Positions 1 through 5,004 of a DNA stretch of 5,004 nucleotides are shown one piece after another; the first letter of the stretch is position 1, and each line of letters begins with the position of its first letter. Source of the DNA: Deltaproteobacteria bacterium (GTDB taxonomy: Bacteria; Desulfobacterota; Desulfobacteria; Desulfobacterales; Desulfobacteraceae); assembly GCA_019314105.1 (NCBI GenBank), contig JAFCZY010000169.1:1-5004 (forward strand), read 5' to 3'. Made by a program: the position numbers and the translations under genes. The notes under the pieces were generated by a model. The model was not told the DNA's origin. It ran no database searches and saw only the letters and a program-made list of their open reading frames with translations.

Positions 1-816
1 TTTCATCAGGTTGGTACGGGTCAGATATTCGTTCGCTGAATAGATGCCAATCATGTTTTCCCCTGCAAGGTTCATAAATCTTGGCAGGCCTGCTCCCACG
101 CCGATATAGGCCGCGTCATAGCCCTCTTCAAACAGTTCATCAATGGTGACGGAAGCACCAACCACAGAATTACATTCAATGTTTGCCCCCATTTTTTCAA
201 GTGCGGCAACTTCTGAAGCAACGATTTCTTTTGGAAGTCTGAATTCGGGAATGCCATAGACCAGCACACCGCCGGGTTTATGAAATGCTTCAAAAATGGT
301 GACCTCGTGCCCTTTAAGTAACAGGTCACCGGCAACCGTAAGACCGGATGGGCCCGAACCAATGACCGCCACTTTTTTTCCGGTTTTTTCAGCAACAGAA
401 GGGGATTCACCCGCTCCATTTTTCCGTTCCCAGTCAGCGGCAAATTTTTCAAGATATCCAATGGCAACGGGATCGCCTTTTTTGCCGACGATACATCGTC
501 CCTCGCATTGATCTTCCTGGGGGCAGACACGTCCGCAAACCGCCGGAAGTGCATTTGTTTCCCATAATTTTTTTGTAGCGCCGGAAAAGTTACCTTCAGC
601 AATTAATTTAATAAATTCGGGTATTTTAACGGAAACCGGACATCCTTCCACACATAGCGGTTTTTTGCATTGCATGCATCGTGAGGCTTCCAGTATGGCC
701 ATTTCAGGGGTAAGTCCTAATGGGACCTCATCAAAATTTCTTCTTCTTAGATTTGGGTCCTGTTCAGGCATTCTTGCCCTTGGTACTTTTATTTTTTTCG
801 ATTTCTTATCTACCAT
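1..816 (-). CDS. nfnB: NfnB/SudA-type large subunit (GltD/GltA-like Fe-S flavoprotein), C-terminal part cut off by window edge
   Basis: This is the large subunit of an NADH-dependent ferredoxin:NADP+ oxidoreductase, also annotated as sulfide dehydrogenase SudA or NADPH-dependent glutamate synthase GltA. I translated 272 residues without a stop; the family is about 465-480 residues, so the C-terminal NADP(H)-binding part lies beyond position 1. The N-terminal GltD-type Fe-S domain has C47, C50, C55 and C59, then C94, C98, C104 and C108, enough for two [4Fe-4S] clusters. E101 sits where a glutamate ligand has been described in Nfn enzymes. The FAD site follows: GSGPSG at 153-158, the ribose-binding acid E176, PGG at 181-183 and YGIP at 187-190. 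A second glycine-rich turn (GVGAG, 239-243) and the NEYLTR stretch near the cut are family hallmarks. The ATG at 816 is chosen because an AGGGAGGG Shine-Dalgarno lies five bases upstream. It is the second gene of an operon, 35 bp after nfnA. It is cytoplasmic, with no signal peptide. A true glutamate synthase role is less likely because it is paired with nfnA. The track-like reading in another frame here (72-602) is spurious. Confidence 0.92.
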   Translation of the reverse strand, partial: MVDKKSKKIKVPRARMPEQDPNLRRRNFDEVPLGLTPEMAILEASRCMQCKKPLCVEGCPVSVKIPEFIKLIAEGNFSGATKKLWETNALPAVCGRVCPQEDQCEGRCIVGKKGDPVAIGYLEKFAADWERKNGAGESPSVAEKTGKKVAVIGSGPSGLTVAGDLLLKGHEVTIFEAFHKPGGVLVYGIPEFRLPKEIVASEVAALEKMGANIECNSVVGASVTIDELFEEGYDAAYIGVGAGLPRFMNLAGENMIGIYSANEYLTRTNLMK

Positions 817-820
817 TTAT

Positions 821-828
821 CCCTCCCT
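821..828 (-). promoter_or_regulatory. Ribosome binding site of nfnB
   Basis: AGGGAGGG on the minus strand lies in the 35-bp gap between nfnA and nfnB, four to five bases before the ATG at 816. It decides the start of nfnB, since the N-terminal stretch before the first cysteine has no other well-placed ribosome site. Confidence 0.75.
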
Positions 829-851
829 ATAACCAACCGTGATGGTATATT

Positions 852-1685
852 TTATTGTGTGTTGCATTTTTCATAGGCTTCCAGGCTTTTCTTTTCATCA
901 TCAAGATAAGAAGCCAGGCGCTTGGCCAGTTCATCAAAATCCACTTTGTGACCATCAAATTCCGGGCCATCCACGCAGGCAAATTTTGTATCATTGCCTA
1001 TGGTTACGCGGCAGCAGCCACACATACCCGTGCCATCCACCATAATCGGGTTAAGGCTGACAAGGGTCTTGACATTCTTTTCTTTGGTGATCAGGCTGCA
1101 GAATTTCATCATGGGGATGGGACCTATGGCAACAACAAGGTCAATATCTTCTTTCTCCAGTATATCTTTCATTACATCCGTCACAAATCCATGGTGGCCA
1201 TGGGATCCGTCATCTGTACAAATATGAAAATGGTTGGATGCAGCTCTCATTTGCTCTTCCATGATTAATAGATCATAGCTTCTGGAGCCCAATATGGTGG
1301 TTACTTCATTGCCAGCTTTTTTTAGCGCCTGGGCAATGGGATGAAGAACCGCAATTCCGGTTCCGCCGCCAACGCAGACCACTTTTCCGACCTTTTCAAC
1401 ATGCGTCGGCGTTCCAAGAGGACCAATTAAGGCATAAAAGTCATCGCCAATTTTTAAATTTTTAAATCGGGCTGTGGATTTTCCAACTACCATATAAATA
1501 ATGGTGATGGTGCCTTTTTCCGGGTTTGTATCTGCCATGGTTAAGGGGATGCGCTCTCCTTTTTCATCGGCTTGAAGTATCACGAATTGCCCGGGTTTGG
1601 CTTTTTGTGATATGCGGGATGCCTCGATTTCGTTAAGAATAATGGTTCCCTGAGCCATCTCTTCACGAGCTACAATTCTTGCCAT
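852..1685 (-). CDS. nfnA: NfnA/SudB-type small subunit (ferredoxin-NADP reductase-like, FAD and [2Fe-2S])
   Basis: A complete 277-residue protein, the usual size for the small subunit of Nfn or sulfide dehydrogenase, in the dihydroorotate dehydrogenase electron-transfer subunit (PyrK-like) superfamily. An N-terminal flavin-binding barrel carries RIPLT at 45-49, the FAD-binding signature, and GPLG at 88-91. The nucleotide-binding domain starts with VGGGTG at 105-110 and continues to AIGPIPMM near 186-193. The C-terminal iron-sulfur motif has D217, C222, C225 and C237. This matches the Asp(Cys)3-ligated [2Fe-2S] cluster described for Pyrococcus furiosus sulfide dehydrogenase and Thermotoga Nfn. 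An extra cysteine, C224, lies between two ligands. In Nfn this subunit handles NAD(H), and its FAD is the bifurcation partner of the large subunit. Those roles are family knowledge, not shown here. The ATG at 1685 has AGGAGG five bases upstream. It is the first gene of a two-gene operon divergent from hmcA. The NfnAB name is preferred over SudBA for a sulfate reducer, but sequence alone does not settle the physiological substrate. Confidence 0.93.
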   Translation of the reverse strand: MARIVAREEMAQGTIILNEIEASRISQKAKPGQFVILQADEKGERIPLTMADTNPEKGTITIIYMVVGKSTARFKNLKIGDDFYALIGPLGTPTHVEKVGKVVCVGGGTGIAVLHPIAQALKKAGNEVTTILGSRSYDLLIMEEQMRAASNHFHICTDDGSHGHHGFVTDVMKDILEKEDIDLVVAIGPIPMMKFCSLITKEKNVKTLVSLNPIMVDGTGMCGCCRVTIGNDTKFACVDGPEFDGHKVDFDELAKRLASYLDDEKKSLEAYEKCNTQ

Positions 1686-1690
1686 TTTTT

Positions 1691-1696
1691 CCTCCT
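1691..1696 (-). promoter_or_regulatory. Ribosome binding site of nfnA
   Basis: Perfect AGGAGG on the minus strand, five bases before the ATG at 1685. It fixes the start of the operon's first gene and suggests efficient translation. Confidence 0.85.
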
Positions 1697-1731
1697 GTTC
1701 TATATCTCACTATTTTAAGCAGCATTTCAAA

Positions 1732-1746
1732 TCAGTATTTGACTGA
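1732..1746. repeat. Inverted repeat TCAGT-ATTTG-ACTGA
   Basis: Perfect five-base arms with a five-base spacer, about 50 bases upstream of the nfnA start and inside its leader if the candidate promoter is right. It has the same 5-5-5 geometry as the repeat near hmcA but different arm sequence, so the two are unlikely to bind the same protein. Confidence 0.3.
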
Positions 1747-1802
1747 AAAATTTCATCCAATCAATACCTTGAATTTAAACAAAAAATAATACTTAGAAAA
1801 GC

Positions 1803-1830
1803 TTAATAAAGCAAGTATAAAAGAGGTCAA
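1803..1830 (-). promoter_or_regulatory. Possible sigma70-type promoter for nfnAB
   Basis: Read on the minus strand, TTGACC (1830-1825, five of six to TTGACA) is followed after 16 bases by TATTAA (1808-1803, four of six to TATAAT). Transcription would begin near 1796 and leave a leader of about 110 bases before nfnA. This is the best match by eye, but AT-rich DNA gives such matches by chance. Confidence 0.3.
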
Positions 1831-1838
1831 TTTTTTGC

Positions 1839-1867
1839 TTGACTTAATCATAGAAGAATAGTAGGAA
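1839..1867 (+). promoter_or_regulatory. Weak candidate promoter for hmcABC
   Basis: TTGACT at 1839-1844 is a good -35 box (five of six), but the best -10 after 17 bases is TAGGAA at 1862-1867, only three of six. The -10 overlaps one arm of the TAGGA/TCCTA inverted repeat, so an activator or repressor could act here. An alternative pair, TTGGGT at 1886-1891 and TATAAA at 1908-1913, has a better -10 but would leave almost no leader before the ribosome site. Neither is convincing. Confidence 0.2.
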
Positions 1868-1876
1868 ATAATCCTA
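1862..1876. repeat. Inverted repeat TAGGA-AATAA-TCCTA
   Basis: Perfect five-base arms with a five-base AT-only spacer, centred about 64 bases before the hmcA start and overlapping the candidate -10 box. Size and position would fit a dimeric regulator site; equally it may be chance, as the arms are short. Confidence 0.35.
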
Positions 1877-1892
1877 TCGATTTAGTTGGGTT

Positions 1893-1929
1893 ATTGAAAT
1901 TGAGTTTTATAAATCAATCAGGGGATTGA
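1893..1929. repeat. Cluster of ATTGA/TCAAT pentamers before hmcA
   Basis: ATTGA occurs at 1893-1897, 1899-1903 and 1925-1929 and its complement TCAAT at 1914-1918, four copies in 37 bases. The 1893 and 1925 copies extend to ATTGAAA. The 1914 and 1925 copies face each other around CAGGGG, which contains the ribosome binding site. Two more TCAAT copies lie at 1761-1765 and 1827-1831. This may be a regulator-binding array or a small translation-control hairpin; its function is unknown. Confidence 0.35.
1920..1925 (+). promoter_or_regulatory. Ribosome binding site of hmcA
   Basis: AGGGGA ends seven bases before the ATG at 1933, supporting that start. It lies in the six-base loop of a possible weak hairpin formed by TCAAT (1914-1918) and ATTGA (1925-1929). 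Confidence 0.6.
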
Positions 1930-1932
1930 AAC

Positions 1933-3510
1933 ATGTCAAAAATTAAACCATTTCAGCTGATTATTTTTGCGATCATTGTCTTGTTCTTTTTGTTTCCCTT
2001 TATTGGGCAAACCACTATTAAAAAGAGTGACGATGATAAAAGAGTGGATCATATTACGATTCAGCTTGGAGCGGAATTAAGCAAAGAAGAAATGCCGACA
2101 GTCGGTTTTCTGCATGATCTTCACACCCAGGCGGTTGAAGGAAAATGCGCAACCTGTCATATTGAAAAAGAGGGTAGTTTTGTCTTTGAATTCAAAAGGA
2201 CAACCGAAAAAGCGTCCATGGAGTTGTATCATGACGAATGCATTGCCTGTCATGTGGAGAAAAAAGCATCCAGTGAAAAAGCAGGGCCTCTTACGGCGGA
2301 CTGCCGATCCTGTCATGTCGCAAAAGAACCTATAGAATCCTCCTGGACAAAATTAAATTTTGATAAATCGCTTCATTTTGTCCATGAAAATTCAGACCGG
2401 ATTAAGACTAAGGATACGGCAAATAAAGATAATTGCAGTGCATGTCATCATAAATATAATGAAAAAACAAAAGAGATATTTTATCTCAAGGGTGAGGAAG
2501 AATCCTGTGCCTATTGCCATAAATCGGAAAAACAGGACAATATAAAACCGATTCGACAAGCCTCTCATAATGCTTGCGTAACATGTCATCAAACTTTGAA
2601 AAGTGAAAAGACAGAAGCCGGACCCGTAACCTGCAATGGCTGTCATGATAAAAAAGAACAACTGAAGATTAAAAAAAGGACTGATATTCCTCGGCTCAAA
2701 CGGAATCAGCCGGATGAAGTCGCTATGACAGGTTGGCAGATTGGGGGTGAGGGGACAAAAAATTACATGAAGGGTGTGGCGTTTAACCACAAAGGGCATG
2801 AAACAAGGGCTGAAAGCTGTAAAGTATGTCACCATGAAACATTAAAAAAATGTAATGACTGTCATAAGACAGACGGAGGAGATTCAAAGGGCGGGTTTGT
2901 CAGTCTTGAACAAGCGATGCATAATCCTGGCAGTGATAGAAGTTGTATGGGATGTCATAAGACACTTACAAAAAATTCAGATTGTGCCGGTTGCCATTTT
3001 CAGCTCCCCGCTAAAAAGGATAATTCCGACTCATGTCAAATATGCCATAATTTGCCGCAGGCACAATTAGAGATCATGGATTCCAAGGAAGTTGCAAGAA
3101 AGGCATTAACTGATTTGTCGAAAGAATACAATCGGGTTGAAGAAGACAAAATTCCTGAAACAGTCGTTATCGATGTGTTAGCCAATGAGTATATGCCAAG
3201 CCAGTTCCCCCATAGAAAAATGGTTCAGGCGATATCTTTAAGAGTTGAAAAAAGCAATATGGCCAAGGTGTTTCACACGGATCAGGCCGGGTTGTGTATG
3301 GGATGCCATCACAATAGCCCTAAAACGCCCGAGCCCCCTAAATGTGCATCCTGTCACAGTAAAAAAGGCCCGGCCATAGGTGAAGGATTGGATGGCAGAC
3401 CGGGATTGAAAGGTGCCTATCATGGCCAGTGTATCACCTGTCATCAGAAAATGGACGTTAAATCTGTCGCAGCAACGGATTGTATTAAATGTCATGAGAA
3501 AAAGAAATAA
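1933..3510 (+). CDS. hmcA: HmcA, 16-heme high-molecular-weight cytochrome c (class III)
   Basis: A 525-residue periplasmic multiheme cytochrome, close to the roughly 545 residues of Desulfovibrio HmcA. It has exactly 16 CxxCH heme-attachment motifs, at 72, 103, 124, 168, 192, 215, 234, 296, 307, 338, 351, 368, 455, 471, 500 and 517. They group as 3+4+5+4, which fits the HmcA plan of one incomplete and three complete cytochrome c3-like domains plus an isolated heme. Besides the 16 motif histidines there are 16 others, mostly in typical distal-ligand settings (HDLH 61-64, HFVH 148-151, HKGH 286-289, and CHH at 172, 300 and 459). A heme-free stretch of about 80 residues (373-454) separates the last domain. 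Residues 8-24 form a hydrophobic export segment without an obvious cleavage site. The known role is to accept electrons from periplasmic hydrogenase through cytochrome c3 and pass them to the membrane Hmc subunits. It is followed by hmcB after 35 bp. Nine-heme or octaheme relatives are excluded by the motif count. Confidence 0.96.
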   Translation: MSKIKPFQLIIFAIIVLFFLFPFIGQTTIKKSDDDKRVDHITIQLGAELSKEEMPTVGFLHDLHTQAVEGKCATCHIEKEGSFVFEFKRTTEKASMELYHDECIACHVEKKASSEKAGPLTADCRSCHVAKEPIESSWTKLNFDKSLHFVHENSDRIKTKDTANKDNCSACHHKYNEKTKEIFYLKGEEESCAYCHKSEKQDNIKPIRQASHNACVTCHQTLKSEKTEAGPVTCNGCHDKKEQLKIKKRTDIPRLKRNQPDEVAMTGWQIGGEGTKNYMKGVAFNHKGHETRAESCKVCHHETLKKCNDCHKTDGGDSKGGFVSLEQAMHNPGSDRSCMGCHKTLTKNSDCAGCHFQLPAKKDNSDSCQICHNLPQAQLEIMDSKEVARKALTDLSKEYNRVEEDKIPETVVIDVLANEYMPSQFPHRKMVQAISLRVEKSNMAKVFHTDQAGLCMGCHHNSPKTPEPPKCASCHSKKGPAIGEGLDGRPGLKGAYHGQCITCHQKMDVKSVAATDCIKCHEKKK

Positions 3511-3533
3511 AAGTTTTAAAGGATATAAATAAT

Positions 3534-3538
3534 AAGGG
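3534..3538 (+). promoter_or_regulatory. Ribosome binding site of hmcB
   Basis: AAGGG seven bases before the ATG at 3546, in the 35-bp hmcA-hmcB gap. The gap has no stem-loop, so hmcA and hmcB are probably on one transcript. Confidence 0.55.
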
Positions 3539-3545
3539 TAAAATT

Positions 3546-4589
3546 ATGGCTATTTCTCGTAGAAAGTTTTTGGGTTCACTTGGAGCGGCTATCGGTGCCA
3601 CCACCACTGGTTCCCTGACAAAAGCCTATGGTGCCGCAAACAAACATTTCAACGGATATCCGGGAAGCTCAGGGGTTTTGCATGATACAACCTTGTGTAT
3701 TGGATGCCGAAAATGCGAACAGGCCTGCAACACGGTAAATGATTTGCCGCAACCGGAGAAGCCGTTTGACGATTTAAGTATCCTGGATAAAAACCGGCGG
3801 ACTCAGGCGGATGCGTTTACGGTTGTCAACCAGTTTGGTGCTGATGAAAAAGTTTTTGTAAAAAAACAATGCAACCATTGTCTTGAACCGGCTTGTGCCT
3901 CTGCCTGTTTTGTTAAGGCATTAAAAAAAACACCGGAAGGCCCGGTTGTGTATGATGCGTCTTTGTGCGTAGGATGCCGGTATTGCATGGTAGCATGTCC
4001 TTTTGAGATCCCCGCCTATGAGTATGATAATGTTCTTACACCAAAAGTGACAAAATGTACCCTATGTGCGCCTCGTTTAAAAGAAGGCAAACTTCCGGGT
4101 TGTGTGGAAGTCTGTCCCAGAGAAGCCTTGATTTTTGGAGAAAGAGAAGCGCTGATAAAAATTGCCAGATCCAGAATTCAAAAGCATCCTGATCAATATG
4201 TGGATCATGTGTATGGCGAACATGAAATGGGCGGGACAAGCTGGCTTTATCTTTCCGGGAAACCCTTTGAAACCATTGGTATGAGAGAAGACTTAGGAAC
4301 AATATCAGCGCCTGAACTGACGTCTGGACCACTTTCAGCGGTCCCCATCGTTGTGGGGCTCTGGCCGGTATTATTGACCGGCGTATATGCCATTTCCAAG
4401 AGAAAAGATAAGATAGCCAAAGAAGAAAAAGAAGATGCATTGCAGGCAGCAAGCGTTCAGGCCAATGAAGAAATGAATCAAAAGATAGAAGTGCTCAGAG
4501 AGAAAATGACCAAAGAGAAAACAGCTGCCATCAATTTTGAAGTAAAAAAAGCGCTGGAAGAAGCTGAAAAAGGCAAACAGGAGGAATAA
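3546..4589 (+). CDS. hmcB: HmcB, Tat-exported four-cluster ferredoxin with C-terminal membrane anchor
   Basis: A 347-residue iron-sulfur subunit of the Hmc complex that passes electrons between HmcA and the NrfD-like HmcC. The N-terminus has a twin-arginine signal (SRRKFLG, 4-10), a hydrophobic stretch and a likely cleavage region near 29-31, so the protein crosses the membrane already folded with its clusters. All 16 cysteines fall into four ligand groups: C51/54/57/61, C109/112/117/121, C141/144/147/151 and C171/174/186/190. This is the DMSO-reductase DmsB/NrfC-type pattern of four [4Fe-4S] clusters. A single membrane helix lies at about 263-283, followed by KRKDK and a roughly 60-residue tail rich in Lys, Glu and Ala, likely helical or coiled-coil on the cytoplasmic side. 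From memory, Desulfovibrio vulgaris HmcB (about 370 residues) also has such an anchor and charged tail, which separates it from ordinary soluble NrfC-like proteins. The next gene begins one base after its stop. Confidence is high from motif order and context. Confidence 0.94.
   Translation: MAISRRKFLGSLGAAIGATTTGSLTKAYGAANKHFNGYPGSSGVLHDTTLCIGCRKCEQACNTVNDLPQPEKPFDDLSILDKNRRTQADAFTVVNQFGADEKVFVKKQCNHCLEPACASACFVKALKKTPEGPVVYDASLCVGCRYCMVACPFEIPAYEYDNVLTPKVTKCTLCAPRLKEGKLPGCVEVCPREALIFGEREALIKIARSRIQKHPDQYVDHVYGEHEMGGTSWLYLSGKPFETIGMREDLGTISAPELTSGPLSAVPIVVGLWPVLLTGVYAISKRKDKIAKEEKEDALQAASVQANEEMNQKIEVLREKMTKEKTAAINFEVKKALEEAEKGKQEE
4579..4584 (+). promoter_or_regulatory. Ribosome binding site of hmcC inside the end of hmcB
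   Basis: Perfect AGGAGG within the last codons of hmcB, six bases before the ATG at 4591. With one base between the hmcB stop and the hmcC start, translation of the two is probably coupled. Confidence 0.8.
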
Positions 4590-4590
4590 A

Positions 4591-5004
4591 ATGGATTTGG
4601 ATAGCCAGATGTCTGAAAATAAAAAATTTACCGTATTTAATGTGGTGACCGGTATCATTCTTGTGGGGGGACTTGTGCTAACCATTCTCAGATTTACGAT
4701 GGGTCTGGGTGCGGTAACCAACCTTGATAATACCAACCCCTGGGGGATATGGATCGGATTTGATCTATTGTGTGGTGTCGCCCTTGCAGCAGGTGGGTAT
4801 GTCACATCTGCGGCCTGTTATATATTTGGACTGAAAAGGTTCCATTCAGCCGTCCGCCCGGCTATTCTGACCGCATTTTTGGGCTATGCTCTTGTTGTTC
4901 TGGCGCTGCACTATGATGTCGGCCGCCCCTGGCGACTGCCCTATCCGATATTTTATTCCCAGGGAACCTCATCTCTGCTGTTTGAAGTAGGGCTTTGTGT
5001 GTTT
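4591..5004 (+). CDS. hmcC: HmcC, NrfD/PsrC-family membrane subunit, partial (right edge)
   Basis: I translated 138 codons without a stop; the Desulfovibrio HmcC is about 386 residues, so roughly a third is present. After a short polar N-terminus (1-14) come hydrophobic segments at about 16-36, 52-80 and 91-107, with a fourth starting near 126. NPWGIWIGFD at 49-58 and the DVGRPWR loop at 109-115 are typical of HmcC and related NrfD proteins, which are multi-spanning membrane proteins that often bind menaquinol. Expected role: take electrons from the HmcB clusters into the membrane and possibly exchange them with the quinone pool. The start at 4591 is set by the AGGAGG site and near-contact with hmcB; the Met at codon 7 is less well placed. 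A generic NrfD protein of another complex is the alternative, but hmcA and hmcB directly upstream make HmcC the best call. Confidence 0.92.
   Translation, partial: MDLDSQMSENKKFTVFNVVTGIILVGGLVLTILRFTMGLGAVTNLDNTNPWGIWIGFDLLCGVALAAGGYVTSAACYIFGLKRFHSAVRPAILTAFLGYALVVLALHYDVGRPWRLPYPIFYSQGTSSLLFEVGLCVF

Larger units (their letters stand above)
1686..1932. promoter_or_regulatory. Divergent promoter region between nfnAB and hmcABC
   Basis: This 247-bp gap is the only non-coding stretch of any length in the window. It is visibly more AT-rich than the flanking genes and must hold the promoters for both operons. I see no small ORF, tRNA or stem-loop terminator in it. It contains short inverted repeats and a cluster of ATTGA/TCAAT pentamers, listed separately. 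Sulfate-reducer regulators such as Rex would be candidates, but I do not see the long Rex-type palindrome (TTGTGAA and its complement). Confidence 0.7.

Noticed and set aside
72..602. 176-codon minus-strand open frame
   Set aside because: It is an out-of-frame shadow of nfnB, whose correct frame reads through from 816 to 1 with clear family motifs. Its own product has no recognisable pattern and no ribosome site.
1..816. Assignment of the first gene as glutamate synthase small subunit (GltD)
   Set aside because: The folds are shared, but the gene follows an NfnA/SudB partner rather than a large GltB, so the Nfn/Sud pair is the better reading.
855..1268. 137-codon plus-strand open frame opposite nfnA
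   Set aside because: Antisense to the complete nfnA gene, whose FAD, nucleotide and [2Fe-2S] motifs fix the real frame.
2392..2835. 147-codon minus-strand open frame inside hmcA
   Set aside because: It is antisense to hmcA. The repeated MT/CH-like look comes from the complement of the many heme codons (TGTCAT).
1933..3510. The regularly spaced TGTCAT units as a DNA repeat array
   Set aside because: They are codon-level traces of the 16 CxxCH motifs; spacing and flanks vary and the protein explains them.
3511..3545. Terminator or promoter between hmcA and hmcB
   Set aside because: The 35-bp gap has no stem-loop with a T run and no paired -35/-10 boxes; it looks like a plain operon spacer with a ribosome site.
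3923..3930. Run of eight A in hmcB as a possible programmed frameshift site
   Set aside because: The zero frame continues through intact third and fourth cluster motifs and shifted frames stop soon after. Lysine-rich AAA codons make such runs common here.
4036..4452. 138-codon minus-strand open frame inside hmcB
   Set aside because: Antisense shadow of the HmcB cluster and membrane-anchor region, without a ribosome site or recognisable motif.
4371..4805. 144-codon minus-strand open frame across the hmcB-hmcC junction
   Set aside because: Antisense to two well-supported genes; the Phe-rich stretch is the complement of Lys/Glu codons in the HmcB tail.

Overview
The window comes from a bacterium that looks like a sulfate-reducing deltaproteobacterium (Desulfobacterota). 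The Desulfobacter/Desulfobacula group is my best guess, because the DNA is AT-rich and lysine codons are mostly AAA. The clearest marker is a 16-heme periplasmic cytochrome followed by a Tat-exported four-cluster ferredoxin and an NrfD-type membrane protein. This is the start of an hmc (high-molecular-weight cytochrome) operon, known chiefly from sulfate reducers. The taxonomic placement is inference; the gene calls rest on motifs read in the translations.

Layout: two divergent operons share a 247-bp AT-rich intergenic region (1686-1932). On the minus strand, running toward position 1, are nfnA/sudB (1685-852, complete) and nfnB/sudA (816-1, cut by the window edge after 272 codons). They encode the small and large subunits of an iron-sulfur flavoenzyme of the NADH-dependent ferredoxin:NADP+ oxidoreductase / sulfide dehydrogenase type. 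On the plus strand are hmcA (1933-3510), hmcB (3546-4589) and hmcC (4591 to the right edge, partial). The rest of the complex (hmcD, E, F in Desulfovibrio) would lie to the right if present.

How the genes may work together: HmcA takes electrons in the periplasm, probably from hydrogenase or formate dehydrogenase through small cytochrome c3. HmcB and the NrfD-like HmcC carry them into the membrane, and the remaining subunits would link to the cytoplasmic side. The neighbouring Nfn/Sud enzyme exchanges electrons between ferredoxin, NADH and NADPH in the cytoplasm. Head-to-head placement suggests shared control of transmembrane electron flow and the cytoplasmic ferredoxin/NAD(P)H pools, but this is inference from position only.

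I found no RNA gene, mobile element, CRISPR array or convincing terminator. Nothing here looks like a wholly new system. The points worth a second look are the divergent Nfn-Hmc pairing, the repeated ATTGA/TCAAT pentamers and short inverted repeats in the shared promoter region, and details of HmcA: its histidine count and a signal segment without a clear cleavage site.
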